Source of the DNA: Tetradesmus obliquus
Lineage: Eukaryota; Chlorophyta; Chlorophyceae; Sphaeropleales; Scenedesmaceae
Reading direction: 5' to 3'
DNA: 64,000 nucleotides
NCBI GenBank assembly: GCA_030272155.1
Contig: CP126196.1
Location: 4,712,501 to 4,776,500, forward strand
How positions within the stretch are numbered: the stretch's first letter is position 1; each line of letters opens with the position of its first letter. Positions 1-13,200 of the stretch are shown here, piece after piece. Under the pieces are notes generated by a model, which ran no database searches, was not told the DNA's origin, and worked only from the letters and a program-made list of their open reading frames with translations. Position numbers and translations under genes: made by a program.

Positions 1-293
1 TGCTCAGCATTCATATCTAAGATGTCATCTATCACGTACGTGTACACAGGTGATGCAGCAAACTTGCAACAAGTATGTAAGTAGCCCGCTGTGCAGGTGC
101 ATTGCTGTTCTGCGTACAAGTGTCTAGTGCAAGTGCTGCTACAGCGTGCTGCACCGTCACAGGTACTGCAGGGTGGCAGCATCAGTAACAGCACATGACA
201 ACGCTAAAGAGTTAGCATAGTGTGCACAGTAGCCAAGTTGACAAATAGAGACACACTGAAGAGAGTGGCTTTGCATCATTGCTGCAAACTCAC
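1..293. other. Left edge, no gene seen
   Basis: No coding segment or repeat is recognisable here. It may contain the intron that follows the broken family copy on the minus strand. Confidence 0.5.
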
Positions 294-920
294 TGGTTCA
301 CTGTCGCCTGTGACCTCGCTGCAGCACACATGCCGCAGTTCTGCGGGCAGGTCAGCAGCCCACTCCTCTAGCGGCACCCCACAGCACTGAACGCCTGCAC
401 CCACACTCCCAACCCGTCAAAGCACTCGTATGCGCGTGCCACCAGCTGCTGGCCTGTGATCTGCACCGAGCCGCAACCCAGCCCGCACAAGAGCCCCCGC
501 AGCAGAAAACGGCACGCCAGGGATGGCCAGCAGCTGCTGGCTGCTCTGGTTAATCATGGCTGCTGTCACTCCCGGCTGGCGCAGCAGCCAAAGCAGCGCC
601 CTGACACTGTTGCAGTCATCACCGTCATCATCTCTGCGACCAAGAAGCGTTGCTGATGCCGCTGCTCCTGCGGTTGCCGCCGCTGCTGCTGCCACGCTGC
701 GCACCAGCAGTGCACTGCCGAGGTGCGAGCTGCATAGCTGCTGCGCTGCACGGCTGCTGGCGCACAGACGCACAGTATCCTCTGCATTGAGACAGTGCTG
801 CATGCATATGTCCAGCGCAGCTGCTGCGTGCTCTTGCTCATCCTTAGCAGGATCCTCTTGCAATTGCCGCTCCCATGTGCCTGCAGGATTCGCTGCCACC
901 GGGTTGCGTGCTGTAGCCAT
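294..920 (-). pseudogene. Broken copy of a lineage-specific two-part family (N-terminal part)
   Basis: This is the N-terminal exon of a family that recurs at 16336-17929, 19039-20854 and 21942-22170. Shared blocks are the DICMQH...AEDTVRL segment, then WLLRQP, MINQSSQQLLAIPGVP and an RAYECF...GLGVW block. The ATG is at 920 and a donor-like GTGAGT follows 294, matching the position of the intron in the intact copy. Two lesions break the frame: about 4 extra bases near 467-470 (just after AGLR), and one missing base near 380-384, compared with the AAGVPL block of the 16.7 kb copy. The second exon would lie beyond the left edge. The function of the family is unknown to me. The homology is seen directly; calling it a pseudogene is inference, since two sequencing errors could give the same picture. 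Confidence 0.7.
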
Positions 921-2272
921 ATGAACTTAGGTAAATTACAACAAGTTGTTTAACAAGGATCTTAAAGGGGCCAAGGGGACGCAACAGTTCTGCAGCTGCG
1001 CGATCTCAGCAGCGCGGCAAGCACGTGACTGCAAGAGCTGTGCAGAACGCTTCGTTTTGTTGCTAGACAGCTCAACAAAAAGTTATAAAGATATAAACAA
1101 TTCCGAAGTTGAGGCGCTATATGTCAGGTTTGAGGTGCAACTGGTCCATAGGTCATGACATGATCTGGTGCCCCGATCGCGGCAGTTGCTGGGACGCTGC
1201 GCGCCGAGCGGGCGAGATGGCGCCAGCAACAATGACAGAGAGATGTTCAAAGTTAATCGCAGTGAAGAATACAGTAGTTTTAACACCAAGATCTGCTGAC
1301 TGATATGATGGAGAAGCTGCTCCATGCGAGTGGGTGAGAATCTCCAGAGGCACTTAAGTGGAATGGAAGCTTCCATCACATAGGGGTTCCCTTCGGGCAA
1401 AATCCGCCATAGCGGGGATACAACGGGGATGAAATTACATTGCAACTTTCAAAATGGAATCTTGAGGAATTTACGGGTCTGCACCCTCTGCGAGCCGAAA
1501 AAAATCCCGGATTCGGGTTCTGCATGTTCGAAAACCTTTGTTTGCCCAGTTTCGCGGCCGGTCGCTCAATATTATGCGAGAAAACCACAAAGGAATCTTT
1601 TCAGAAATGCAACCGGAGTGCAACGGGAGTGCAATTTTGGGCCAACGGCGATGGCGGATTTTGGCCAAAGGGAAACCCTATGATAAGCCCTCACTTGATG
1701 CACCCCCAACCCGCACACAAATAGTGCCAAATGTGTGACAAATTCATGATCACTACAACGCAGTCTGAGCATCCACACTCAAGCTGGAAGAAAATATGCT
1801 GGTGTTCCCGAGGCCTGCCTGCCTGCTTGCCGGCTGCAGCTTGCAATCGCAATTGCTGGCGCCGCGCGTCCTGTGCAGCGCAACCACTGCTGCTGCAGGT
1901 GCAGTCGCAGCTGGGGCCTATCACACCGCAGCTGGGGCCAAATAACTTTTGTTTCCTAAGTGACTCTGCATCCCGTTCTACTCCTGCCTCTGGTGTTCAA
2001 ATCAAAGCCCTAACACCTGGCAGTTGCTGCATGCACATATGTTGACACTGTCATACCTTTTTGTCGATGCCTATGTGCTGACCCGCTCCTGCACATGTCT
2101 GTGTTGTTGTTCTCTTGTACATATAAATAGTTGTATGTTGCTGAGTTGCTTCATGCCACACCATGACAGCAGTACTACTCCCAATGGGAGCTCACTGCTG
2201 TTGATGTGCATCCGTGTCGTCTGATTTGACGTCCCGGGACGCTTGAACTTTAATTTACGGAGCCGTGAAACG
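921..2272. other. Intergenic region between the broken family copy and the RST1/FOCAD-like gene
   Basis: Apart from the MITE-like element at 1380-1682 nothing gene-like is supported. Because the flanking genes diverge, this must hold the upstream region of the gene at 2273; I see no element I can name with confidence. Confidence 0.5.
1380..1682. mobile_element. MITE-like element with terminal inverted repeats
   Basis: About 303 bases are bounded by an imperfect inverted repeat of roughly 33 bases. The left end (1380-1412) begins ATAGGGGTTCCCTTCGGGCA and the reverse complement of the right end (1682-1650) begins ATAGGGTTTCCCTTTGGCCA; both continue into AAAATCCGCCAT. The inside has no meaningful open frame, no CAG/CTG runs, and a composition unlike its surroundings, including runs such as CGAAAAAAATCCCGG. 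A clear target-site duplication is not visible at the boundaries. This suggests a small non-autonomous DNA transposon, but it could also be a foldback element. No transposase is present in the window. Confidence 0.6.
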
Positions 2273-5052
2273 ATGTCACAAGACCGGATCCAAGCTCAGC
2301 TCAAGGGCCTGGGCCACGCGAGCCCCTTGTTTCGACGTCAGGCAGCGTATGGCGTGTTCGCCCTGCTGCAGGCACAGCCCGGCCTGCAGAAAGATGCAGC
2401 AAACGACATAATTCTGGCCTGCATAACTGACAGGCACACGGTGCGTGCTCGAGTCGTACCTGCAATCAATGCTGCAGTTGAGTGTGCCTGCCCACTTTCT
2501 GCTGTTTGCTGTAGCAGAGTGGCCATTGGCAGTTGACTACTTGATGCCTTCATTCAAACGTATTGTACATCAGCATAGACTTGTTTTTGAATCTACCACG
2601 TCGGCTGCACCCTCATCGTCTGCATGCAATCACTGCATCGCTGTCAGATGCTGCACGTTGCTCTGTACTGCCTTGATCAATGCCTGCAACACAGCTCATG
2701 TCCAGCTTGAGCTGCATTTGTAGATACGCAACTGGCACATGAGCAACCCCAGTGTTTGTATGCTAAAGAGCGCCTTGAATCAGCACTGTTGCCGTTGTAT
2801 TGACGCTATGCTGCATTGCGCTGTGTTTGTCTCCTGCAGGATGTTGTGGAGGAGGCAGTGGCACAGCTGCACCAGCTGGCTACTGCTGCTGCTGCTGGCG
2901 GAAAAGGTGACAGTCTTGCCTCACTTACAACAGCAACAAAGCAGCAGAAGCAGCAGTGCAGCAGCAGCACTTGCCCCAGGCCACTTTTGTGCAGAGCCTT
3001 GCACAATGCAGCACCACTGCCAGAACAAGCACCCAGCCACAGCTGTCAAAGATGCCGCCTCTGCAGTGTCGATGTACTGCATGTGCGTGCGTGTATGTGA
3101 GTGTGTATGTACGTTTCCCACTCAGCTGTTCTCAGATCATGATGTCACTCCAGTGTTTGCTGTCACTGTATCCTGCAGGTGTCGTAAATGCAGAGGATGC
3201 ATTGCACCTGCTGCTGCTGGCCCTCACGACAGCAGGTGCGCTGGCAGCAGCAGCAGCAGCAGCAGCAGCACTGCTATGTGTGCACGTGCCTTGAGCAGCA
3301 GAATATCATGCAGTGCCTGCAGCTGGACTTGACCGCGCCTTTGCCGTGTTGCGGGATATTTGCAGCAGAACTGCACATGCACTGTCGAATGAGCTGCAAC
3401 TGCTGCTGGCAACGCAAACTTGCCAAAGACATGTCATCTTGCTGTGTCTGCAGGTGCTGCCACTGCGCCGTCGTTGGCAGCTGGCATTGTGCCCCTGCTG
3501 CAGCACACTCTGCACACAGCCATCACCAGCAGCAGCAACAGCAGTGGACCCCAAGCAGCAGCAGCAACAGCAGCAGGCCTGGCAGCAAAGTTTCCTGCAG
3601 CCTCCAGCCACCCGCTCTGCTCAGCTCTGCTGAGCCACCCAGCAGCAGCAGCGCGCATCGTGACAGATGCAGTCAACTGGCTGGCAGCAGCACTGGCTGC
3701 TGCTACACCTGCTGATCTGGCAGCAGCAGCAGCAGCAGCTTCCGGCAGCAGCAGCAGTGAAGGTGTTCAGCATGGGCAGCTGCCGATAGTCTGGCAAGTG
3801 CTGCAGCCTTTTTCCAGCTACGTACTGCTGGCAGATGCAGCAGGCTGCGGCAGCAGCAGCAGCAGCAGCAACAGCGACGGCAGCAGCAGCAGCAGCAGCA
3901 GCAGTGGCGTTGGGGCCTCAGTAGCTGCTGCATGTTTGTCGCAGCTGCTGTGCCTGGCTAGCTGTGATGCTGCTGCTGCGCAGCTGCTGGTGCCTTTTCT
4001 GCTGCGGCAGCTGCTACTGTGGCGGTGCGACACTGCAGCGGCTCGGTAAGCCATGGCACGGCAGCGCACATGCGCATGCTTGACGGCTCAATGAATGGAT
4101 GCTTCTTGCAGCAACTAGTTGTGAGCTCAGTCCTTGGACTGATACATGAGAAGCAGAATTGCAGCAGCACAGGGCGGCGGAAGCGCTGTTTGTCTATATG
4201 TGACTTCCTGCGTTCATGTGCCGCATACACTTTCATCAAATCTGACTGGCAATTGCTGGCTGTGCTTTACTTTACTGCTTGCATCTGCTGCTGGCATCTG
4301 CTGCTGGCTGTTTTGTTGTACCCCCACAGGCTGCGAACCTCCCAGGCATTAGCAGACCTGCTGGACGTTCTGGCAGCTCACAGCGAAGACGCAGAAACTG
4401 ACAACAATAACATAACAAGTAACAACAAAAGTAACAGCTGGTGGCACGCAGCCTGCGCAGACGCAGGAGCGTTGCTGCTGCTGCTCGCCAGCCGCAGCGC
4501 AGCACCAGCAGCAGCAGGCGGCGTTGCTGCTGCTGGCAGCGGGGCATCACTTGGTCTGCTGCTGCCGCTGATGTGGCGGCTGGGTGGTGTGCTGCTGCCG
4601 GGGCTGTGGCAGCAGCAGCTGCTGCAGCTGGCCTGGCTGCTGCTGTGCTGCAGCAGTCAGCAGGTGAGACGGAAGAGACATTTTGCTGCTGCTGGATGTG
4701 AGTTTTGTCAACAAAGTCATTGCTTTTGGATGCATTCCAGCAGGCGAGTTTAGTTCCTGCTACGGAAAGTGCATTCCATGCTTCCGCGTGTGTACGCATA
4801 TGGTAGATGTACGCGCTGATGTGGCGGCTGGGTGGTGTGCTGCTGCCGGGGCTGTGGCAGCAGCAACTGCTGCAGCTGGCGTGGCTGCTGCTGTGCTGCA
4901 GCAGCCAGCAGGTGAGCTGGTGCTGCTTCTGCATGCATGCGTGTGTATGAAAACATAATGCGCAGTTGTGAAGTGCTCAACATGGCGACATGTCGGCACT
5001 GCGAGGGGCCGCACATATCAGCACCACCAAGTCGCATGCCTGAACCTGCTTG

Positions 5053-5089
<37 letters not shown>

Positions 5090-5320
5090 ACTGCCCCCGT
5101 ACTTCTGCAGGAGCAAGCCATGCTTACGAAGCTCATACTGGCTCAGACGCAAGCAACAGGGACAGCAGCAGGAACACAGGGCAGCAGCAGCAGCAGCAGC
5201 AGTGTGCAATGCGTGGAGCCCTGGCAGGCTGCTGCGCTGCAGCTGCCGCTGCTGCAGCAGGTTGTGTTCAGCACAAACCGCAAAACCAAAACATGGGCAG
5301 CTGCAGCCATGACTCAGCTG

Positions 5321-5410
<90 letters not shown>

Positions 5411-6530
5411 GGGAGTATGGCAGTCCTGGCTGAGCAAGGGCCACTGGCAACACTGGTGGCCGCAGCTCAGCTGCTGCAAGCTTGGTGGAGCAGCAGCAGC
5501 AGCAGCAGCAGCGCTGCGCTGCCAGTGCTGACTTGGATCAGCTGCCTGTCGGAGTCACTGCAGCAAGTCAAGCATGCTGGCAGCAGCAGCGATGGCACTG
5601 CTGCTGCTGCTGCTGCTGGTGGTGGTAAGCGAGGTGGTGCAACTGCTTTGACTGTGCCGCTTCCATCAGCTAGTGTGGTCAGAGACCTAGAAGATGACTC
5701 GGCTGGTGACACGGCTGGGGTTTTGCTTAGTGTTGGCGGTTTAGCGTGGTTTAGCAGCCACGGGCTGAACCCTGCCGTGCAGCTGCTGCTGGCAGCGCTG
5801 CTGCAGCATCCTAATGATGACGTGGCAGTGGCAGCAGCAGGGCTGCTGCAGCAGCTAGTGCTGCTGCTGCCACAGCTAGCACCTAGCTTCCTCCCATTAG
5901 TGCTGCAGCAGCTTAGGGCCGCATACACTACTGCTGCTGCTGCTGCTGCCGGCAGCAGCAGCAGCAGCAATGCGCTTGGCAGCAGCAGAGTTGCTGCTGC
6001 GCTGCTGCAGCTACTGCCAGCGATGTGTCATGACAGCAGCACAGCAGCTCTCGTGTGGCGCATGCTACAACCCCTCATGACAGCTGCCAAGCCAGATCAG
6101 GCACTACACATCAAGCAGCAGTACAGCAGTACAACAGGGCAGTACAGCAGTACAACAGGTTTGACCAGATCTCTGGCAGTACAAGCAGCAGTAGCAGCCT
6201 GGCAGTTGACCGGGCGCGGCTGGACGCGGGCAGAGGCTGCGATCAACGGCTGCATCAAACCCCACGAGAGTTTAGGGGCTGGGTATGGGGCTCAGGGTTT
6301 AGGGTTTGGGCTTGGGCGGGAGCCGCTGGAACTGCGGCTGCTGCGCGCAACAGCCATGCGGTGAGGCTCTTGAGCTGCTTTTGGGACATGCACACCTAGC
6401 TTCCAGGAACAGGGTCTTTGTCATCATTGGGATGATTGTTGCTGTCGGCTCACCTGTATTTGGTTGGCAGCATGCCAGTTGGCAGCGCAGCCGAAGTTGT
6501 AGGGCGGTGCACACATGACATCACCTGGTG

Positions 6531-6572
<42 letters not shown>

Positions 6573-8150
6573 AGGCAGTGTGTGGGGTTGAGCCCCTCCA
6601 GAGGCCTGGAGCTGCTGGGAAGCCTCACAGCATGCCTGCAGGTGAGCTGGCTGCTGCTGCTGTTATGTAACAGTTACAGACCAACTGGATGACATTTTTA
6701 TCTGTTTCAACATGACATTCAACGTACGGCCTGTTTGACAGGCTATGCCGCCAATTCCTGCAGGGGCCTTCACATGGTGTTCTCTGCCACTTGGAAGCTA
6801 GGCCTGCGGCTGACATCAACATTGTGCATCACTGAATGTCGTTGACATGTCAGATGGCACAGCTTAAACAAACGCTGTACCACCCAGACATGTGCCAAAC
6901 CCTGCGCCAGGCGCGCCATCGGCCTGTTTTTGCAATGGGTTCTCGGCTGCAACGCGTCTGTCACATCACCAAGTGACACGCCTTGATGCTGCGCCCGTTC
7001 TCCTGCAGGACTCTGCACCGGGCGTAGCTGCCATCGGCCTCTCAGCAATGCACGCCTCACTAGAGCGCGATGAACTCGATTGATTCAAGACTTGGCTGCT
7101 GCTGACGAACGCTTCAAACTGCAGCGCAACAACTGATACTTCTGCATGATAGATTTTGCTGACAGAAACCTTGCCCCTGCACAATTTCCCCTGCCTGCAG
7201 GACCCTGCGCCAGGCGTCGCTGCCATCGGGCTCGCAGCTTTGGACACCTTACTACAGCGCGATGACGTGGCCTTCTACAAGACCGGCTGGTGCTCACTTT
7301 ACTACCACCCTTTGCTGTTTCTGTAGGACCCTGCACCGGGTGTAGCTGCCATTAGGCTTCAAGCCTTGGACGTGCTGTTAGGGCGCGATGAACTGGACTT
7401 CTACAAGGCCTGGCCGCTGCTTACTGAACACCTGCCGACACCCTCGTTATCAATTGTTTGCAGGACCCTGCACCCGGCGTAGCTGCCATTGGACTGGCAG
7501 CCCTAGACACCCTACTAGAGCGTGATGACCTGGACTTCTACAAGGCCTGGCCGCTGGTGGCCAAGCTGCTGCCGCCAACACGGCTGCTGCCCACATCCTC
7601 ATCAATATTGTTTGCAGGACCGTGCCAGGCGTAGCTGCCATCGGACGTATTGCACTGGACACTTTCCTGGCAAGGTTGACCTGGCATGCCACACAGCCTG
7701 GCCGCTGCTGACTAACCCTTCAACCACCTGCGGCTGGACATCGTCTGCCTGCAGGACCCTGCACCAGCGTTGGACATCTTACTACAGCGCGATGATCTGG
7801 AGCTCTACAAGATCGGCTGTTGCTCACTTTACTACCACCCTTTGCTGTTTCTGTAGGACCCTGCACCGGGTGTAGCTGCCATTGGGCTTGAAGCCTTGGA
7901 CGTGCTGTTAGAGCGCGGTGACCCGGACATCTACAAAGTGTGGCCATTGGTGACTAAATACTTGACCAATTGCTCCCTGTGTGTGTCTGCAGGACCCTGC
8001 ACCAGGCGTGGCTGCCATTGGCCTGACAGCATTGGACACCCTACTAGAGCGCGACGACCTCGACTTCTACAAGGCCTGGCCGCTAGTGGCCAAGGTGCTG
8101 CCACCAACCAGGCTCCTGCCAGCCGTCGGCGTGGACGGCGCAGCCTATAG

Positions 8151-8186
<36 letters not shown>

Positions 8187-10238
8187 AGCCGCAGCAGCAG
8201 CGTCAGACGCTGCAGCTGATGAAAGTGGTAGTGGTAGCAACAGCAGCAGCAGCAGCTGGTGGAATGAGGCTGCAGATGCGTCAAGGATTGTTGCGGCAGC
8301 TGGCAAACACAGTGGTCAGGGCCTGGTGGTGGCTGGCTGGGTGGCTCTGCTGCGGCACGGCGTGATGGATGCTGCTGCTTGCAGTGAAGCTGCTGGGGCG
8401 CTGGTGGTGCTGCTGCGGCTGTGCACGGGCGCCACTGAAGCACAGGTAAGCAGCTGTGATGCGGCAGAGATATGTGTGTGCTTGAAAGTATTACAGTTCA
8501 ACTTGTGAAGCACAAAAACGTCCAGCTGGCAGGCACAGCGGTCAGGGGCTGGTGGTGGCTGGCTGGGTGGCTCTGCTGCGGCAGGCATGGCGTGCTGGAT
8601 GCTGCTGCTTGTGGGGAGGCTGCGGGGCGCTGGTGGTGCTGCTGCGGCTGTGCATGGGCGCAACAGAGGCACAGGTGGGTGGCTGTGATAGGCAGATTCC
8701 TTTGTGCTTGATGAACACCACTGTAGTAGTGTCGTTTGAGCAAGAAGGTTTGGGTGCAGGTGGTTTGTGCAGCACTAGCAGAACACAGGTTGGCCGGCCG
8801 CAGGTTTGCTTGTTGCTTGGCCGGCCGCAGGTTTGCTTGTTGCATGGCATGGCATGGCATGGCATGGCGTGCTGGATGCTGCTGTCAGCAGCGAGGCTGC
8901 AGGGGCGCTGGTGGTGCTGCTGCAGCTGTGCGAGAAGGTGGGTGGCTCTGCTCTGTGATGCTAGTAGCCGGGGCAGATGCTGGAGCCTGTCCAACGGAGC
9001 AGGCAGGGAAAGCGCATGTGATTGGCGAAATCATTTTCCCAAATCTCAAGTGCTGCTGCTGCTGCTGCAGGTTCGTGCTGCTGCATACGCCAGCCTTGCT
9101 GCCTGGCCCCTTCCCCTGCTGCAGCAGCTGGAGATGCCAGCAGCAGCAGCGGCATACATCGCACCAATTGCAACAGAGGCAGCCGCACTCGCAGCAGCGC
9201 TGCTGAACACACCAGGATTCGGCCAGCAGCAGCAGCAGCTAGCAGCACCCGACAGCAGCAGCAGCAGCAAGCAGGCTGCATTCTATGCAGCTTTAGCAGC
9301 ACACAGGGCAGCTGTTGCTGCTGCTGAACAGCTGGCAGCAGTAGCACTGCAGCATGAGCATGCCAACAGGCGCACCTTCCTGGCAGCAGCAGGCGCAGCC
9401 AGCAGGACAGATGGCGCTGCCGGCAGCAGCAGCAGCAGCAATGCAACAGCAGCAGCAGTGGAAAGGGAGGAAGCGTCACTGCGCCATAGACTGCTGCGGG
9501 TGCTGCCGCAGGCACTTACTGCTGCAGCAGCAGGCTCTGTATCTGCAGATGCTGCTGCTGCTGCCTGGTCAGTGAGTCCTGGGCCGCTGCTGCTGCTGTG
9601 GCAGCCGCCGCCAGCAGCAGCAGCAGCAGGTGATGCAGAGGCGGCTGCATATGGTGTCATGTTTGGTGACATCGCTGCCAGGTGGAGTGCTGCTGGGGGT
9701 GCCCTGACTGGTCAAAGCGGGCTGGCTGCTGCTTCCTGGGAGTCCTTCATGCGCAGGTGCGGGCTGACCGACTGTTTGAAATGTGTTACATGTGTAACAC
9801 ACTTTGTGTACTGCTACACGCATGGCTGGCTGGCACCCATGCTGTCACTGGCTCAAGGTGGTGGCAGCCGTAAAGCAGCAGGCTAAAGTTTCTTTGTTAC
9901 ACTGTGATTGACTTTCTTTCAGACTCTGGGAAGAGTAAGTGCTGCTTGCGTTGCGCGCTTGCAGGTGGCTGGTCGCGGCGCACGCTCTCCTGCAGCACCT
10001 CAGCAGCGCCTGGGGCGGCGGGCTGCCCGGGCCTGCTGCTGCTGCTGCGCTGGCTGCTGCTACAGGTCCACATACAACTCAGCAACACTGCTGCTGCTGC
10101 TGCTGCTGCTGCTTGCAGGTGGCTGGTCGCTGCTCGCCGCAGTCCTGACGCTCTTCTGCAGCGTCTGTCCACTGCCCGGGGTGGTGGGCTGCCCGGCCCC
10201 GCTGCTGCCACAAAACCACATACAACTCAGCAACGCTG

Positions 10239-10279
<41 letters not shown>

Positions 10280-13200
10280 TGCAGGTGGCTGGTTGCTGCA
10301 CGCCGCAGTCCTGATGCTGTGCTGCAGCGGCTCAGCAATGCCTGGGGCAGTGGCCTGCCTAGGCCCGCTGTTGCCACAAGGTCACACAACACTCAGCAAC
10401 ACTGCTGCTGCTGCTGCTGTCTGCAGGTGGCTCATTGCTGCGCGCCACAAGCCTGATGCTCTGCTGCAGCTCCATGTCACTGACAGACACGGTTTTGCTC
10501 CTGGCATGTTGCATGCAGGTGGCTGGTTGCTGCGCGCCGCAGCCCTGATGCGCTGCTGCAGCGTCTGTCCACTGCTTGGGGTGGTGGGCTGCCCGGGCCT
10601 GCTGCTGCTGCAAGGCCACACACAACTCAGCGACACTGCTGCTGCTGCTGCTGCCTGCTGCTGCTGTTTGCAGGTGGCTGGTTGCTGCGCGCCGCAGCCC
10701 TGATGCCCTGCTGCAGTGCCTCAGCAGCGCCTGGGGTGGCGGGCTGCCCGGGCCTGCTGCTGCCACAAGGCCACATACAACTCAGTGACACTGCTGTTGC
10801 TGCTGCTGCTGCTGCTGCTTGCAGGAGTCTGGTCATTGCGCCCTTCAGCCTTTATGCTTTGCTGCAGCTCCATGTCATCACTGATAGACACAGTTTTGAT
10901 CCTGACATGTTGCATGCAGGTGGCTGGTCGTGGCCCGCCGCAGTCCTGATGCGCTGCTGCAGCGCCTGTCCACTGCCTGGGGTGGCGGCCTGCCCGGGCC
11001 TGCTGCTGCTGCGCTGGCTGCTGCTGCCGGCCTGGCAGCTGGTGGCGTGCTGGGGGAGAGCCAGCTGCAAGAGGTGCTGGATGCAATGCAGGGCCTGGCT
11101 GGTGGGAGCAGCAGGTGCGATTTCTTTTTGTGTTATCAAGTGCAGCTGTTGCTGATGGCTGTAGCATGTGTGTAGTCTGGCTGCCAGCCTGGCTGCTGGT
11201 GGTGCGCTTGGGGAGAGTCAGCTGCAGGAGGTGCTGGACGCTATGCAGGGGCTGGCTGGTGGCGGCAGCAGGTGCGATTTCTGTTACACAAACACAGCTG
11301 TAGTAGCATGAATTTGACTTGCAGCAGCAGCAGCAGCAGCAGCAGAGGGGTCCTGGGCAAGAGTGAGCTGCAGGAGGTGCTGGATGCAATACAGGGACTG
11401 GCTGGTGGCAGCAGCAGGTAACAACTCTATCACTTGCAGCTGTTACTGACGGCTGTAGCATGTGTGTAGTATGGCTGCTGGTGGTGTGCTTGGGGAGAGC
11501 CAACTGCAGGAATTGCTCGACGCAATGCAGGGCCTGGCAGGTGGCAGCAGCAGGTGCGGAAATAAGAAGATGCTGCCGCTGGTGCTGGTAGCAACATGTA
11601 GCAGCCATTCTTGTAGTGGCAGGGTGTGTGTTGAAAAGCGCAGGTGGTGCTGGCTGTTGCTTGCAATACCTTGTGGCTGACGTGTAACAAGTGTTAGCTG
11701 GTAGTTAGTGGGTGATGATCATTGAACACAAGGCAGCCGCATGCAGAGCGGCTGCTGTGCAAACTGCTGAGCCACTGCTGCTGCTTTCTGATGAGACCTT
11801 TCAGAATTGTGATGTATGTTATGTTTGCACGTATGCAGGTCATCCTCTGTTGCAGCTGCTGCCGTCACTGCGCTGTCGCGGCTGCTGCCAGTGCTGCACC
11901 CTTCCGACTGGTCAAACAAGGAGGCGTTAGTCAACGTGTTACATAACACCCTGATGGACTGCTGCTGCGACCCGGGCAGCAGCGACAGCACCGGAGACCT
12001 TGCAGCAGCAGCTGTCGCAGCACTTGGCTATGCTGGTGTGATGCTGCTGCAGTATCAGCATGACGATGCTCTGTTTGGTCCAAACAACAGCAGCAGCAGC
12101 AACAGCAGCAGCAGCAGTTCAACTGACCGCAGCTTAGCACTCGGCTGCAGCTGCCTTGGCATGCTGCTGAGCTGCCTGCAGGGCCTCTGGGCTGGTCAAA
12201 CCTTCGGTCAAACCTCCGGTCAAACCTCCGGTCAAAGTTTGACCATGCAGCAGGCTGTCAGCGCTGTGCTGCAGCAGCTTCCTGCAAGCTGCAGGGACTC
12301 TGTGATGGTTCAGGAGCTGCGCTTCAGCCAGGTGGGTTTCCAAACTTTTGTGTAAGAGCAAGGTTTGTTATAGTTGTTGTCAGGCAAGCACCGCACGCCA
12401 GCATCACAGGTGACAAGTGGGACCCAGCTAGGTGTGCTGCAGGCATGCTTTGCCAGAACAGTGATGGTCCAGGAGCTGAGCTTCAGCCAGGTGGGGGTGC
12501 TGTACAGGTTTTGTGGGGCAGCATACGCTCTCTGGTTGGTGAGCAAGTCCAATCCTTACGTTCTGTTGGCATGTCAACAGCTTCAGGTTAGGTTGTCTGC
12601 AGTCCGCCCTGTGCTCACTTGCAACACAACCGCCTGCAACGCATCTGCTGTTGCTTGCAGGATCAGCTGGGCTGCACTGACTTGACAGAGGCAGCACTGC
12701 GCGGCACCTGCTGCCTGATGACAACACACAAACGCCTGCGCTGGCTCTGCTGCTGCACCTGCTGTTGCTTGCAGGACCAGCTGGGGTGCGCTGACTTGGG
12801 AGCTGCAGCGCTGCGCGGCACCTGCTGCTCACCAACAACACTCAACCACATGCGTTGTGTCTGCTGCTGTGTCTGGTATTGCTTGCAGGACCAGCTGGGC
12901 TGTGCTGAATTGGCAGCAGCAGCACTGCGCGGCACCTGCTGCCTGCTAACACACACATGCACATGCTCTGGCTCTGCTGCTGTGTCTGCTATTGCCTGCA
13001 GGACCAGCTGGGGTGCGCTAATTTGGCAGCAGCAGCACTGCGGGGCACCTGCTGCGTGCTTGCAGCTCTGCACAGCAGGACAGCAGCAGCAGCAACAGCA
13101 GCTGGCACGGCAGAGTCAGCAGCAAATGCAGCAGCAGCAGCACTTGCAGGACATGTGCTGCAGCAGCTGCAGCATCCTGCAGGAACTGCCGCAACTGCTC

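Noticed and set aside
6290..6315. TTTAGGG-like sequence (GGGTTTAGGGTTTGGG)
   Set aside because: Only one to two imperfect units inside a coding exon; not an interstitial telomere array.
12189..12242. Repeated GGTCAAA resembling plant W-box (TTGAC) clusters
   Set aside because: It lies within a coding exon as an in-frame 12-base minisatellite; no promoter context.
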